Origin: DROE01 sp964569865
Lineage (GTDB): Bacteria > Pseudomonadota > Alphaproteobacteria > Rhizobiales > Devosiaceae
NCBI GenBank assembly: GCA_964569865.1
Contig: CAZMVQ010000004.1
Span: 1 to 61,836 of the forward strand
Length of the DNA stretch: 61,836 bases
Reading direction: 5' to 3'
The notes beneath the pieces were generated by a model, which saw only the letters and a program-made list of their open reading frames with translations, ran no database searches and was not told where the DNA came from. A program made the position numbers and the translations under genes. Shown here in pieces: positions 16,446 through 25,815 of this stretch (its first letter is position 1; each line of letters opens with the position of its first letter).

Positions 16446-17480
16446 ATGAAAAGCACAATCAAATCGGCGATTGCGGCCGCTTTGTTGGGAATAACAGCAA
16501 TTGCAGCCAGCCCGACTTTTGCAAATTCCAATCAGGTCAATATCTATTCGTACCGCCAGCCCGAACTTATAGCGCCGGTGCTGGATGCTTTCACTAAAGA
16601 AACCGGCATCGAAACCAGAGTTCTAAACCTTAAAGATGGCATGGTGGAACGCCTCAAGGCCGAGGGGAGAAATTCCCCTGCTGATGTTATCTTAACGGTA
16701 GATATCGGGCGTCTTATGGAAGTAAAACTCGGAGGGGTAACCCAGCCCGTAACCAGCGAAACAATAGATGCGAATATTCCAGCGCAATATCGCGACCCGG
16801 ATGGTAACTGGTTTGGTTTGACCCTTAGGGCCAGAGTTGTGCTGGCCTCTCGCGATCGGGTCGAGCAGGATAATATAACTTACGCTGAACTGGCTGATCC
16901 AAAATGGAATGACAGGATTTGCATTCGCTCCGGACAGCACCCCTATAATATTGCACTGTTTGCTTCTATCATTGCCAATGAGGGGGAAGAGGCGGCAAAA
17001 GAGTGGCTTATCGGTTTGAAAAACAATCTGGCCCGCTCTCCAGTGGGCAATGATCGCGCCCAGGTACAGGGCATCTATTCAGGGGAATGTGATCTGGCAA
17101 TTGGCTATACCTATTATATGGGGCTAATGCGCACCAATGAAAGAAACCCGGAACAAAAAGACTGGGAAGCATCGGTAAAAGTTCTGTTTCCAGATCAAAA
17201 TGGTCGCGGAACCCACGTAAATATTTCCGGAATGGCCATGGCCAAAAACGCTCCTAATCGAGAAAACGCAACTGCCTTGATGGAGTTTTTATCCAGCCCA
17301 AAAGCTCAGGAAATTTATGCGGAACAGGTTTTTGAATATCCTATTTCACCAGATGCCAACCCATCTGAAATCACAAAAAGTTATGGAGAACTGGTTGCAG
17401 ATCCGCTATCAATAGTTGAGATTGCCAAATGGCGAGCAGCAGCAAGCCTGTTGGTTGATCAGGTCGGGTTTAATGATTAG
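16446..17480 (+). CDS. fbpA: Ferric-iron ABC transporter substrate-binding protein (FbpA/FutA type)
   Basis: A 344-residue periplasmic binding protein. The signal peptide covers about residues 1-26 (ending in SPTFA). The mature start VNIYSYRQP and the GYTYYMG motif with the tyrosine pair Y223-Y224, which ligates Fe3+, are hallmarks of the FbpA/FutA/SfuA group, as is the RVVLASRDRV hinge stretch. It captures free or weakly chelated ferric iron for the permease encoded next. A strong candidate iron box lies upstream. GGAG precedes the ATG (AAGGAAATGGAG, with the coding ATG about eight bases on). The tandem repeat tract starts eight bases after its stop. Confidence 0.9.
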   Translation: MKSTIKSAIAAALLGITAIAASPTFANSNQVNIYSYRQPELIAPVLDAFTKETGIETRVLNLKDGMVERLKAEGRNSPADVILTVDIGRLMEVKLGGVTQPVTSETIDANIPAQYRDPDGNWFGLTLRARVVLASRDRVEQDNITYAELADPKWNDRICIRSGQHPYNIALFASIIANEGEEAAKEWLIGLKNNLARSPVGNDRAQVQGIYSGECDLAIGYTYYMGLMRTNERNPEQKDWEASVKVLFPDQNGRGTHVNISGMAMAKNAPNRENATALMEFLSSPKAQEIYAEQVFEYPISPDANPSEITKSYGELVADPLSIVEIAKWRAAASLLVDQVGFND

Positions 17481-17487
17481 GATCCAG

Positions 17488-17553
17488 CCCCAAGGGCCTT
17501 AACCCCAAGGGCCTTAACCCAAGGGTCTTAACCCAAGGGGTCCATACCCAAGG
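17488..17553 (+). repeat. Tandem CCCAAGGGCCTTAA repeats between fbpA and fbpB
   Basis: Four units of 14-15 bases (17488-17502, 17503-17517, 17518-17531, 17532-17545) and a fifth partial one. The first two are identical, later ones drift (AAGGGTCTT, AAGGGGTCC). Units hold self-complementary AAGG/CCTT, so the transcript can form alternative small hairpins between the binding-protein and permease cistrons. It is not coding in a plausible frame. Confidence 0.8.
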
Positions 17554-17639
17554 TTGGTTTCCCTCAGCGATCGAAACAGTAATTGGGGCGACGGGCGCTA
17601 AGATTTCAATTAATTTTTTTCAAGAAAACAGATCGAATA

Positions 17640-19313
17640 GTGGAAAAATCTACCGCTAAATCAATAAAAACTACAGCCATTTTAAAAAATGGCAGATGGC
17701 CGGCATTTGGTGTCGCCCTTGTGGCCTTGCTGGTGGGCATGCCGATAATTGCCCTGATAGTCATGGCGGCAGGGGGCGACCTGCAAAGCCTTATCTCCCT
17801 AAGTTCAACGGTTTTACCAAAAGCTGCATGGACCACATTTTTACTATTGATCGGGCTGGCAATCGTGGCCGGCTCAATCGGGGCAATTTCAGCCTGGCTG
17901 ACGTGTTTTTTTGAATTTCCGGGGCGTAAAATTTTCACATGGGCACTAATGTTGCCGCTGGCCGTGCCGACCTATATCAGCGCCTATACGTTTACCGAGT
18001 TTTTTACCTTTACCGGTCCGATACAGTCTCTGGTGCGCCAGCTTGGTGGATTTAGTTCAGCGCGAGACTATTGGTTTCCGGAAATTCGATCCCTTGGGGG
18101 AGCCGTTTTAGTATTGTCGCTGGTTCTTTATCCATATGTATATCTTAGTGTTCGTGCGCTTTTTGTTGTGCAGGGGCGCCGGGGCATTGAAGCCGGGGTG
18201 ATGCTTGGGGCAAATCAATTGCGCATTCTTACCTCAATATTGCTGCCCCTTGCGCGTCCGGCTTTGGCACTGGGAATAATTTTAGTGATGATGGAGGCGA
18301 TAAACGATATCGGCGCTATGGAATATCTTGGGGTTCAAACCCTGACATTTTCCATATTTTCCATCTGGGTAAATCAGGGAGATGCGGCCGGTTCTGCTCA
18401 ACTGGCGCTGGTATTGTTGTTTTTGATGCTGGCCCTAATCGGTTTTGAAAGATGGATAAGGCGCAAACAGCGCTTTAATGATGCCAGACAATCATCGCAG
18501 CTTTTGTTCGAGCGCATAAAATTAAGGGGCTGGAAGGCAGGCGGAGCGACAATTTTATGTTTTGTTCCGGTTGGTCTTGGCTTTGGAGTTCCCTTTATTA
18601 TTCTTGGCAATTATGCCAGCAGATACCTAGCATCAGGGTTCAGCCAGAGGATGATTGAGGCGCTTACAACCAGCATAATTCTGGCTGCAATTGCGGCCCT
18701 GATAACTGTTATTCTAGCTGTATTCCTAAGCTATGCGGTGCGGATAAGGGGCACAAAATTTACCGGTTTTATGGTGCGTTTCGCCTCTGTTGGTTATGCA
18801 TTGCCGGGCACGATTATTGCGCTGGGAATATTTTTACCCATTGCAAATTTTGATAATTTCGTTGATTCATTGATGCGCCAATGGTTTGGAATATCCACCG
18901 GACTTTTGATAACCGGGTCCGGAGCCACCCTGATCTATGCCTATGTCGTCAGGTTTATGGCAGTGGCTGAAGGGTCCATTGATGCCGGATTCAAAAAAAT
19001 ATCTCCAAATCTGGATGATGCTGCCAAATGTTTTGGGTATTCTCGCTGGCAGACTTTAAGAATTATCCTGCTTCCGCTATTGAGGCCAGCCATAATCACC
19101 GCAGCATTGCTGGTATTTATCGACAGTTTAAAAGAGCTTTCAGCCACCTTGATGCTGCGCCCGTTCGGCATTGAAACCACCGCAATATATATCCACGACC
19201 TTGCTTCCAGAGGGCGGATCGAACAGGCGGGAATTGCCTCCCTGCTATTGGTGCTGGTTGGAATTATTCCGGTTATTATTCTTTCACGCTCAATGGCGTC
19301 GGATAAAAATTAA
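17640..19313 (+). CDS. fbpB: Ferric-iron ABC transporter permease (FbpB/SfuB type, fused two-domain)
   Basis: A polytopic inner-membrane protein of about 557 residues with two copies of the permease domain, as usual for FbpB. Around twelve hydrophobic segments are visible. The two cytoplasmic EAA-like loops that dock the ATPase are GVMLGANQLRILTSILLP and DAAKCFGYSRWQTLRIILLP. It moves iron delivered by the upstream binding protein. The start is uncertain: GTG at 17640 gives a normal basic N-terminus, whereas the frame is open up to a TTG at 17583; neither has a strong ribosome site. No FbpC ATPase follows; the next gene is convergent and belongs to the sugar transporter. Confidence 0.87.
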   Translation: MEKSTAKSIKTTAILKNGRWPAFGVALVALLVGMPIIALIVMAAGGDLQSLISLSSTVLPKAAWTTFLLLIGLAIVAGSIGAISAWLTCFFEFPGRKIFTWALMLPLAVPTYISAYTFTEFFTFTGPIQSLVRQLGGFSSARDYWFPEIRSLGGAVLVLSLVLYPYVYLSVRALFVVQGRRGIEAGVMLGANQLRILTSILLPLARPALALGIILVMMEAINDIGAMEYLGVQTLTFSIFSIWVNQGDAAGSAQLALVLLFLMLALIGFERWIRRKQRFNDARQSSQLLFERIKLRGWKAGGATILCFVPVGLGFGVPFIILGNYASRYLASGFSQRMIEALTTSIILAAIAALITVILAVFLSYAVRIRGTKFTGFMVRFASVGYALPGTIIALGIFLPIANFDNFVDSLMRQWFGISTGLLITGSGATLIYAYVVRFMAVAEGSIDAGFKKISPNLDDAAKCFGYSRWQTLRIILLPLLRPAIITAALLVFIDSLKELSATLMLRPFGIETTAIYIHDLASRGRIEQAGIASLLLVLVGIIPVIILSRSMASDKN

Positions 19314-19373
19314 GGTCTGGCCTAAGGAATAAAATCCAGAGTGCCAAAACAGGTCAAATCAGCAAATTGGCAA

Positions 19374-20372
19374 TTATAACGGCTTGCCGTTTTCATCAAA
19401 CTGGTACAGGTGGCCCTTTTTAGGGGCAATGGAAACCATATCCCCCGGCTTTTGAGAAGACTTTCCGTTCTGGCGCACCACAATTGGCGTCTCTCCACCC
19501 ACATCCACATATATAAAACTATCTGAACCAAGGTTTTCCGCATGAATAACCTTGCCGTCCCATTCGCCTTTTTTAACAATATCAAGATGTTCGGCTCTGG
19601 CTCCCAAAACATGGGCCTTATTGTTCTTGATCAGATCACCGGTAAAGAAATTCATTTTTGGCGAGCCGATAAATCCGGCCACAAAAAGTGAATTGGGACT
19701 GTCATAAAGTTCCATGGGGGTGCCAACCTGCTCAACAATACCATCGCGCAACACAACAATTCGATCAGCCATGGTCATGGCCTCAACCTGATCATGGGTC
19801 ACATAAACCATGGTTGTATCAGGCAGAGACGCGCTGAGTTCGGCAATTTCCATACGCATCTGCACCCTCAATGCCGCATCCAGATTTGACAGAGGCTCAT
19901 CAAACAAAAATATTTTGGGGTCGCGCACAATCGAGCGCCCAATGGCAACCCTTTGGCGCTGGCCTCCGGAAAGAGCCTTTGGCAGGCGATCCAGATAATC
20001 AGTAAGCTGGAGTTTTTCTGCCGCCTGTAAAACCAGAGTTTTAATTTCGGACTTTGTCATTCCCTTGAGTTTTAGCGAATAGGCCATGTTATCATAAACG
20101 CTCATATGAGGATAAAGCGCATAGGATTGAAACACCATGGCAATGCCGCGTTTGGAGGGCACAAGTTCGTTCACCCTTCGCCCGTCAATTTGCATCTCCC
20201 CGCTGGTTATCTCCTCAAGACCGGAAATGCAGCGCAAAAGAGTGGATTTTCCACAACCGGAAGGGCCGACAAAAACAATAAATTCTCCGGACTTTATATC
20301 CAGATTGATATTTTTTAATACTTCAACCGGACCAAAAGACTTGTTCAGGTCAATAATTTTCAGATCAGTCAT
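19374..20372 (-). CDS. aglK: Alpha-glucoside ABC transporter ATP-binding protein (MsmX/UgpC/AglK type)
   Basis: A 332-residue ATPase of the MalK-like sugar group. Walker A GPSGCGKST is at 36-44, the Q-loop FQSYALYP follows at 81-88, the signature LSGGQ is at 134-138 and Walker B IFLFDE at 154-159. A TOBE-type regulatory tail covers about 240-332, a little shorter than in MalK (about 370). It energises the AglF/AglG permease. It is the last gene of the leftward part of the locus, 86 bases after aglA, and convergent with the iron permease. Whether it also serves that permease cannot be judged, although iron and sugar ATPases rarely mix. Confidence 0.88.
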   Translation of the reverse strand: MTDLKIIDLNKSFGPVEVLKNINLDIKSGEFIVFVGPSGCGKSTLLRCISGLEEITSGEMQIDGRRVNELVPSKRGIAMVFQSYALYPHMSVYDNMAYSLKLKGMTKSEIKTLVLQAAEKLQLTDYLDRLPKALSGGQRQRVAIGRSIVRDPKIFLFDEPLSNLDAALRVQMRMEIAELSASLPDTTMVYVTHDQVEAMTMADRIVVLRDGIVEQVGTPMELYDSPNSLFVAGFIGSPKMNFFTGDLIKNNKAHVLGARAEHLDIVKKGEWDGKVIHAENLGSDSFIYVDVGGETPIVVRQNGKSSQKPGDMVSIAPKKGHLYQFDENGKPL

Positions 20373-20458
20373 AAAATTCTACTCCCGATTGTTTTTTGGC
20401 CCACGCATAGTCGAAAACCAGCCTTTTTATCAGCCCGAAGCGCGGTTTTATTCAAACT

Positions 20459-22135
20459 CTATCCGTCCAACACGCAAACAAAAGCAGCAAAGGCAGGCAG
20501 GTCAATATTGCCATTATCTTGCGGATCAACAGAGCCGGGTGCAAGTTTTTTGCTCAAGTTCATATTTTGCGGCACTGCAAACTTTTGTGCATCAGCCGAC
20601 ATATTAAACGCACAGACAATCTTTTCTCCATCCAGTTCACGGACAAAAGCCAAAACATTTTGTGGGCTGTTTACCAGTTTTATCGTGCCCGTAATCAGGC
20701 AAGGATGGCCTTTTCTAAACCGGATATATTCGCGATAAAATTGCAGCATGGAATCAGTGCCGCTCTGATCCTGCTGATCGACAGCGCGGACTAAATGATC
20801 TCCGGGCACCGGCAGCCAGCTTTTGGCGGCAGATGTAAACCCTCCAAGGGGAGCGTTAGCCTGCCAGACCATTGGCGTGCGGCAACCATCACGACCTTTG
20901 AAATTGGGCCAGAATTCAATGCCATAGGGGTCTGTTAATTCCTCAAAAGCGATTTCAGCTTCGGTCAATCCCAGCTCTTCCCCCTGATAAATACACACAG
21001 AGCCACGCATTGAGAGCAGCAGCATGGTGGCGAGACGCGCAAAGCGTTCCTCGTCACCATGTTTTGACCAGCGCGAAATATGGCGCACCACATCGTGGTT
21101 TGAAAACGCCAGACACTGCCAACTGCCGGTGGCCTCATTATCTGCTTCTATGGCACGGCGAAAATGCTCCGCATCAAAACTTCCACCAAGAAAATCAAAG
21201 GTATAGGCCATATGCAGATGGTCATTTCCGCTCGTATACTGGGCCATCAATTCATGCTGGCGTTGGGCATCGCCGATTTCCCCAACGCTGGTTGCGCCGG
21301 GAAACTGATCAAGAAGTTTTCTGATCCGAGTTAAAAATTTTAAATTTTCAGGACGGGATTTGTCAAATATGTGATCCTGCAGATTATAGGGATTAACATC
21401 AGGGGCAGTGGAAGCATTGAAGCGTTCTGGGGCCAGCGCGGGGTTTGTCTCAAGGCCTTCAGAATGGAAATAAAAGTTAACCGTATCAAGCCTGAAACCA
21501 TCAACTCCGCGCTCGAGCCAAAATTTCATTTCGCTAAGCAAGGCATCCTGAACTTCAATATTATGAAAGTTCAGGTCCGGCTGGGAGGCAAGAAAATTGT
21601 GCATGTAATATTGTTTGCGCCGTGGGTCCCAATGCCATGCGGGACCGCCAAAAATTGACAGCCAATTGTTGGGTGGCGTTCCATCGGCGCGTGCATCGGC
21701 CCAGACATACCAATCAGCTCTGGAGTTGGTTTTGGATTGGCGGCTTTCACTAAACCAGCTGTGCTGATCTGAGGAATGGGAAATAACCTGATCAATTATT
21801 ACCTTAAGGCCCAGACCATGGGCTTTTTCCACCAATCGGTCAAAATCCTCCATAACTCCGAAAATCGGGTCTACATCACGATAATTGGAAACATCATAGC
21901 CAAAATCTTTCATGGGTGAGGTGAAAAATGGCGAAATCCAAATGGCGTCAACACCAAGGTCGGCAACATATTCCAACCGCTGACTTATGCCCACAAGATC
22001 ACCGATGCCATCGCCATTGTGATCCTGAAATGATCTGGGATAAATCTGATAAATTACCGCGCCGCGCCACCAGTCAGAATCTTTGCTGGAGGAGATAATC
22101 TCTTTGTCTTCAGGTGCGCGATAATCGTGAATCAT
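20459..22135 (-). CDS. aglA: Alpha-glucosidase, glycoside hydrolase family 13 (AglA type)
   Basis: A GH13 enzyme of about 558 residues with no signal peptide, so it hydrolyses imported alpha-glucosides (sucrose, maltose, trehalose and the like) in the cytoplasm. The opening WWRGAVIYQIYPRSFQD is typical. Counting from ATG 22135, the nucleophile is D217 (GFRLDTVNF), the acid/base is E286 (VGEIGD) and the transition-state aspartate is D348 (FSNHDVVR). The ATG at 22135 has GAGGG seven bases upstream; an in-frame ATG at 22153 would add six residues. It precedes aglK, and the LacI-type operator at 22308 lies upstream, between it and the divergent regulator gene. Confidence 0.9.
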   Translation of the reverse strand: MIHDYRAPEDKEIISSSKDSDWWRGAVIYQIYPRSFQDHNGDGIGDLVGISQRLEYVADLGVDAIWISPFFTSPMKDFGYDVSNYRDVDPIFGVMEDFDRLVEKAHGLGLKVIIDQVISHSSDQHSWFSESRQSKTNSRADWYVWADARADGTPPNNWLSIFGGPAWHWDPRRKQYYMHNFLASQPDLNFHNIEVQDALLSEMKFWLERGVDGFRLDTVNFYFHSEGLETNPALAPERFNASTAPDVNPYNLQDHIFDKSRPENLKFLTRIRKLLDQFPGATSVGEIGDAQRQHELMAQYTSGNDHLHMAYTFDFLGGSFDAEHFRRAIEADNEATGSWQCLAFSNHDVVRHISRWSKHGDEERFARLATMLLLSMRGSVCIYQGEELGLTEAEIAFEELTDPYGIEFWPNFKGRDGCRTPMVWQANAPLGGFTSAAKSWLPVPGDHLVRAVDQQDQSGTDSMLQFYREYIRFRKGHPCLITGTIKLVNSPQNVLAFVRELDGEKIVCAFNMSADAQKFAVPQNMNLSKKLAPGSVDPQDNGNIDLPAFAAFVCVLDG

Positions 22136-22307
22136 GTGCTGGCCCTCGCCCATCTAACCTGATCACAAACCCCAATCAGGTCGATTAATAAAAATCCGCT
22201 TACAAATAAAACAAACTCTGATCAAAGAATGCTTTTGCAGCTCATATATTGGCACTTGCCGAGCGTGGGCGATCATTATTTAAAGCCTTGCGCCGTCTTG
22301 TTGGCAG

Positions 22308-22329
22308 TTTACCAAAACGTTTTAGTAAA
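22308..22329. promoter_or_regulatory. LacI-family operator between aglA and aglR
   Basis: A 22-base palindrome built on CCAAAACGTTTTAG, flanked by TTTA and TAAA, with one mismatched position and the central CG typical of LacI regulators. It matches the site at 27195-27208. It lies 96 bases before the regulator ATG and 173 bases before the aglA ATG, so it may control both divergent genes. The rest of 22136-22424 shows no gene. Confidence 0.8.
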
Positions 22330-22424
22330 TTAACATTACCGAATGAAATCCACAAAGGTCAACCGCTGGACATCAGATAGTTGAAGATATAGGGAAGTTG
22401 GCCATTAACTGATACAGATGAGCC

Positions 22425-23498
22425 ATGACAAAAGACAATATCAGCGCAAAAGGCAGCCCGGACACAGCACCGGGGCCAAAAAGCTCCATCACAATTAAAG
22501 ATCTGGCGGCAGAACTTGACCTGTCCATCACTACAATTTCCAGAGCTTTGAACGGATATGATGATGTGGGGGCCAAAACCAGAGAGCGTGTGCGCAAGGC
22601 GGCAAAAAAACATGGCTATCGCCCCAATAGAAATGCCCAACGTCTTGTTACCCAACGCACCCACAATATCGCATGGATACAGGCAGATAATGATCAAAAA
22701 TTCGTCGATCCGCATTTTGTGGAGGTTATGGCGGGGGTATTGCGAGGGGCGCGCATTGGCAATTATGATATAGTTCTGACCAGCGATACCACCGAGCATC
22801 AGATTGCGGTTTATGATAGGTATGTGCGCGATAATTCGGTGGATGGTTTTATTGTTGATCTGCCCCAGCACAATGATCCGCGCATAAAATATCTGCTGGA
22901 TGCCAATAAGCCTTTTATCGTTCATTCCAGAGATAATCGAAGCGATGAATATTCATGGGTCGATATTGATAATCCGGGGATCTACAAAAAACTCACCAAT
23001 TTGTTGATTGCCAATGGGCACAGACATATTGCTTTTTTGAACGGGGATGCAAAATTCACCTTTGCCAGTGCCCGCCAATCCGGGGTTAGCGCAGCGCTAA
23101 AAGAATTGGATATGGATCCTGCAACAGTAAAAACCTTTAATGCAACTCACCCGATGGCAAATGCGGGATATCAATTAACAAAACAGGCTCTGGCCGATGG
23201 CGAGGTCAGCGCGATTTTATATTCATCAGCTTTAATGGCGGTTGAGGGCTATGGCGCACTGGTGCAGGCTGGCAGGCAACCGGGGAAAAACATCTCCATT
23301 GCCACCATGGATGACATGCTAAACTATCTGGATCTTAGCCCATATGAGGGCGTTTTCACTTTTGTAAGATCATCTTTGCGCGAAGCGGGGGAGCAATTGG
23401 TCAGGGGAATAATCGAGCAATGCGAAAGCAAATCAGCACGCAGCCAAACGATAATTCCGGCCCGGTTTTTTATTGGTAAAGACTTGATCGAACAATAA
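22425..23498 (+). CDS. aglR: LacI-family transcriptional regulator of the alpha-glucoside locus (AglR type)
   Basis: A 357-residue LacI/GalR regulator. The helix-turn-helix ITIKDLAAELDLSITTIS is at about 20-37, with the hinge helix region PNRNAQRLV after it and a periplasmic-binding-protein-like sugar domain to the end (typical phrases GFIVDLPQ, HIAFLNGD, FTFASARQSG). It sits inside the agl locus in opposite orientation to all the transport genes, and two matching palindromes lie at the aglA and aglE promoters. Local repressor relieved by an alpha-glucoside is the natural reading. Convergent with aglG, 28 bases apart. Confidence 0.9.
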   Translation: MTKDNISAKGSPDTAPGPKSSITIKDLAAELDLSITTISRALNGYDDVGAKTRERVRKAAKKHGYRPNRNAQRLVTQRTHNIAWIQADNDQKFVDPHFVEVMAGVLRGARIGNYDIVLTSDTTEHQIAVYDRYVRDNSVDGFIVDLPQHNDPRIKYLLDANKPFIVHSRDNRSDEYSWVDIDNPGIYKKLTNLLIANGHRHIAFLNGDAKFTFASARQSGVSAALKELDMDPATVKTFNATHPMANAGYQLTKQALADGEVSAILYSSALMAVEGYGALVQAGRQPGKNISIATMDDMLNYLDLSPYEGVFTFVRSSLREAGEQLVRGIIEQCESKSARSQTIIPARFFIGKDLIEQ

Positions 23499-23526
23499 TT
23501 GCAAAAAACCTCTTAAAACAAAAAAA

Positions 23527-24678
23527 CTATTTTACCGAGCCTGCCAAAAGGCCGCGGACAAAATATCTTTGCAGCGAAAAGAAAACAATCAACGGAACTA
23601 TGATCGAAACAAACGCTCCCGAAGTCAGAATTTCCCAATTATTTCCCCTTGAGCCCAAAAGCTCCCGCAAGCGCCCTGTCAGCACCAAAGTGTTTTCCGT
23701 ATTGCCCAAAAACACCGTCGCCACCAGCAAATCATTCCAGACCCAAAGAAACTGGAAAATCGCAAACGAGGCTAAGGCTGGAAAGCTAAGAGGTAAAACC
23801 ATGGTGGTGAAAATCTTAAAATGGGAAGCCCCGTCGATACGAGCTGATTCCATAATTTCGCGGGGCAGCCCAACCATATAGTTGCGCAATAAATAGATAG
23901 CCAAAGGCAGCCCGAAGGCCGTGTGCGCCATCCAGACACCCAGATAGGTTTTGGAATCTCCACCGGTTAAGTTGGCGATAACATTATACATGCGCAAAAC
24001 CGGAATAAGTGACATTTGCAAGGGAACCACCAACAGCCCGACAACTATGGCAACGATCCAGCCGCGACCGGGAAACGACATCCACGCCAAGGCATAGGCG
24101 GCAAAGGCAGCGATCAAAATCGGGATAATCGTTGCCGGAATCGTAACGGTAAACGAGTTTACAAACGAGCGCCCGATGCCCTGAGAAGTCATGACTTCAA
24201 AATAGTTATCCAGCGAAAATGTTGGCGGAATTCCTGCCTCATAGAACAGGCGCGGCCCGCGAGTGTGGGTGAACCCTGTCTGAGAAACCCATTCATATGC
24301 ACCATTTTGGGAAACAGAGATTTGCCCATTGTCGCGAAGGGGAATAGTTTGCCCCGGCTTGGCCTCATCAAGAGTATTTGCCGTTGCGCCAAAACTTATA
24401 ATGGTGCGGTTGGAGCCTTGCTCAAACAATTCTCCACGAATTACAAACTGGCCGTTTTCTTCAACCTGTTCATCGGATTTAGGCAATCTGGCAACTTCCG
24501 TGCGTTCCGTTGTCGTTAACGCGGTCCACCAGCCCGAAATGGCCAGTTGATCTTTATCGCGCAAAGAAGAAACCAGCAGCCCCACTGTGGGCAATGTCCA
24601 AATCAATACCAAAAACAACAACAGAGCGTGGGCTCCGGCCCTGCCCCATGTTAAACCTTTAAGAGCCTTGGCGATCAT
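23527..24678 (-). CDS. aglG: Alpha-glucoside ABC transporter permease AglG
   Basis: A 383-residue MalG-type permease with about six membrane segments. The EAA loop reads ESARIDGASHFKIFTTMVLP. A large periplasmic insertion of roughly 110 residues lies between the first and second membrane segments (about 35-145), a feature of AglG and similar large permeases. Its ATG overlaps the stop of aglF by four bases (ATGA), so the two are translated together as a heterodimeric pore. It pairs with aglE upstream and aglK on the other side of the regulator gene. Confidence 0.88.
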   Translation of the reverse strand: MIAKALKGLTWGRAGAHALLLFLVLIWTLPTVGLLVSSLRDKDQLAISGWWTALTTTERTEVARLPKSDEQVEENGQFVIRGELFEQGSNRTIISFGATANTLDEAKPGQTIPLRDNGQISVSQNGAYEWVSQTGFTHTRGPRLFYEAGIPPTFSLDNYFEVMTSQGIGRSFVNSFTVTIPATIIPILIAAFAAYALAWMSFPGRGWIVAIVVGLLVVPLQMSLIPVLRMYNVIANLTGGDSKTYLGVWMAHTAFGLPLAIYLLRNYMVGLPREIMESARIDGASHFKIFTTMVLPLSFPALASFAIFQFLWVWNDLLVATVFLGNTENTLVLTGRLRELLGSRGNNWEILTSGAFVSIIVPLIVFFSLQRYFVRGLLAGSVK

Positions 24679-25688
24679 CGTGCGCCCTCCTCTTGGTTGG
24701 CCTGTCTGATATTCCAGATCATTATGGGCATCACCGCCAGCATAATAATGATGGCAATGGTTGAACCGCGACCAAAATCGGAGCCTCTGAACATCCAGTC
24801 AAACATTAGATTTGCCAGAACCTGCGTATCCCACTGACCATTGGTCATGGCTAAAATAATATCAAAAACCTTAAGCACCTTAATGGTGATCGTCGTCCAA
24901 ACCACAATAATCGTGGGCATAATCTGGGGGATCAAAATGTTGAAAAATATCTGAATATCGTTGGCGCCATCAATTCGGGCCGCCTCGATTGTCTCTTCGG
25001 ATACCCCCCTTAGGGCCGCAGAAAGGATAACCATGGCAAAGCCGACTTCGATCCAGACCAGAATGATCATCAGAAAAACCGAATTCCATATGGGAAGTGT
25101 AATCCATGCCTGTGCGCTGCCACCCATCCCCTGAACCAGAGCATTGAGCAGGCCGATTTGCTCGGTATCAACACCGCGATAATCATAGATGAATTTCCAG
25201 ATCACCGAAGCGCCAACGAATGAAATGGCCATAGGCATGAAAATCAGCGATTTGGCGATATTACCCCACCACAAACGATCAGCAATGACAGCTATCAGCA
25301 GGCCAAGGGCTGTAGCGGCAGCCGGAACCACCAGCAGCCACAACAGGTTATTAAAAATTGATTGCAAAAAACCCGGATCCTGAAAAGCCCAGATATAGTT
25401 GGAAAGCCCGATGAATTTTTGGCTGTTTGAATCCATCAAGCTAAGGCGAAGGGTTTCAAACACCGGATAGACCAGAAATACGCTCAAAAACAATAGGGCT
25501 GGAGCGAGAAATAGCCAGGGCCTGATGGAGGAGCGGGCGCGATCGGCTCTAATGGATTGAGAGGGGGAAACGTTTGGTCCGGCCAGCAAAAACTTGTCCA
25601 AAAGCCAGTTACTACCCCAGAAATAGGCCAATGCGGCGCCAACGCCAATTATGACGGTTATTGCTGCGCTTAAAACCTGCTCAAACAT
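24675..25688 (-). CDS. aglF: Alpha-glucoside ABC transporter permease AglF
   Basis: A 337-residue MalF-type permease with an extra N-terminal membrane helix and about seven segments in all. The EAA loop is EAARIDGANDIQIFFNILIP. ATG at 25688 is preferred to a TTG one codon earlier; no strong ribosome site is seen. It is separated from aglE by 127 bases that hold a long hairpin, and it overlaps aglG by four bases. Confidence 0.88.
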   Translation of the reverse strand: MFEQVLSAAITVIIGVGAALAYFWGSNWLLDKFLLAGPNVSPSQSIRADRARSSIRPWLFLAPALLFLSVFLVYPVFETLRLSLMDSNSQKFIGLSNYIWAFQDPGFLQSIFNNLLWLLVVPAAATALGLLIAVIADRLWWGNIAKSLIFMPMAISFVGASVIWKFIYDYRGVDTEQIGLLNALVQGMGGSAQAWITLPIWNSVFLMIILVWIEVGFAMVILSAALRGVSEETIEAARIDGANDIQIFFNILIPQIMPTIIVVWTTITIKVLKVFDIILAMTNGQWDTQVLANLMFDWMFRGSDFGRGSTIAIIIMLAVMPIMIWNIRQANQEEGAR

Positions 25689-25760
25689 CAAAAACCAAAC
25701 CGAAAGCCATTGTTGTTCTTCCCCCTGTATATTTGTCCCTTGTGGCCACCCGTCGAGAAT

Positions 25761-25791
25761 TTCCCGGCGCTAAAACTATTAGCGCCGGGAA
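25761..25791 (-). terminator. Strong intercistronic hairpin between aglE and aglF
   Basis: A perfect 13-base stem, TTCCCGGCGCTAA with TTAGCGCCGGGAA, around a five-base loop. It is not followed by a clean T run on the minus strand. In many binding-protein ABC operons such a structure after the binding-protein gene protects the upstream mRNA or attenuates transcription, giving more binding protein than permease. That reading is inferred. Confidence 0.8.
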
Positions 25792-25815
25792 GGATTTTAT
25801 GAGTTGTCGTTAGGA

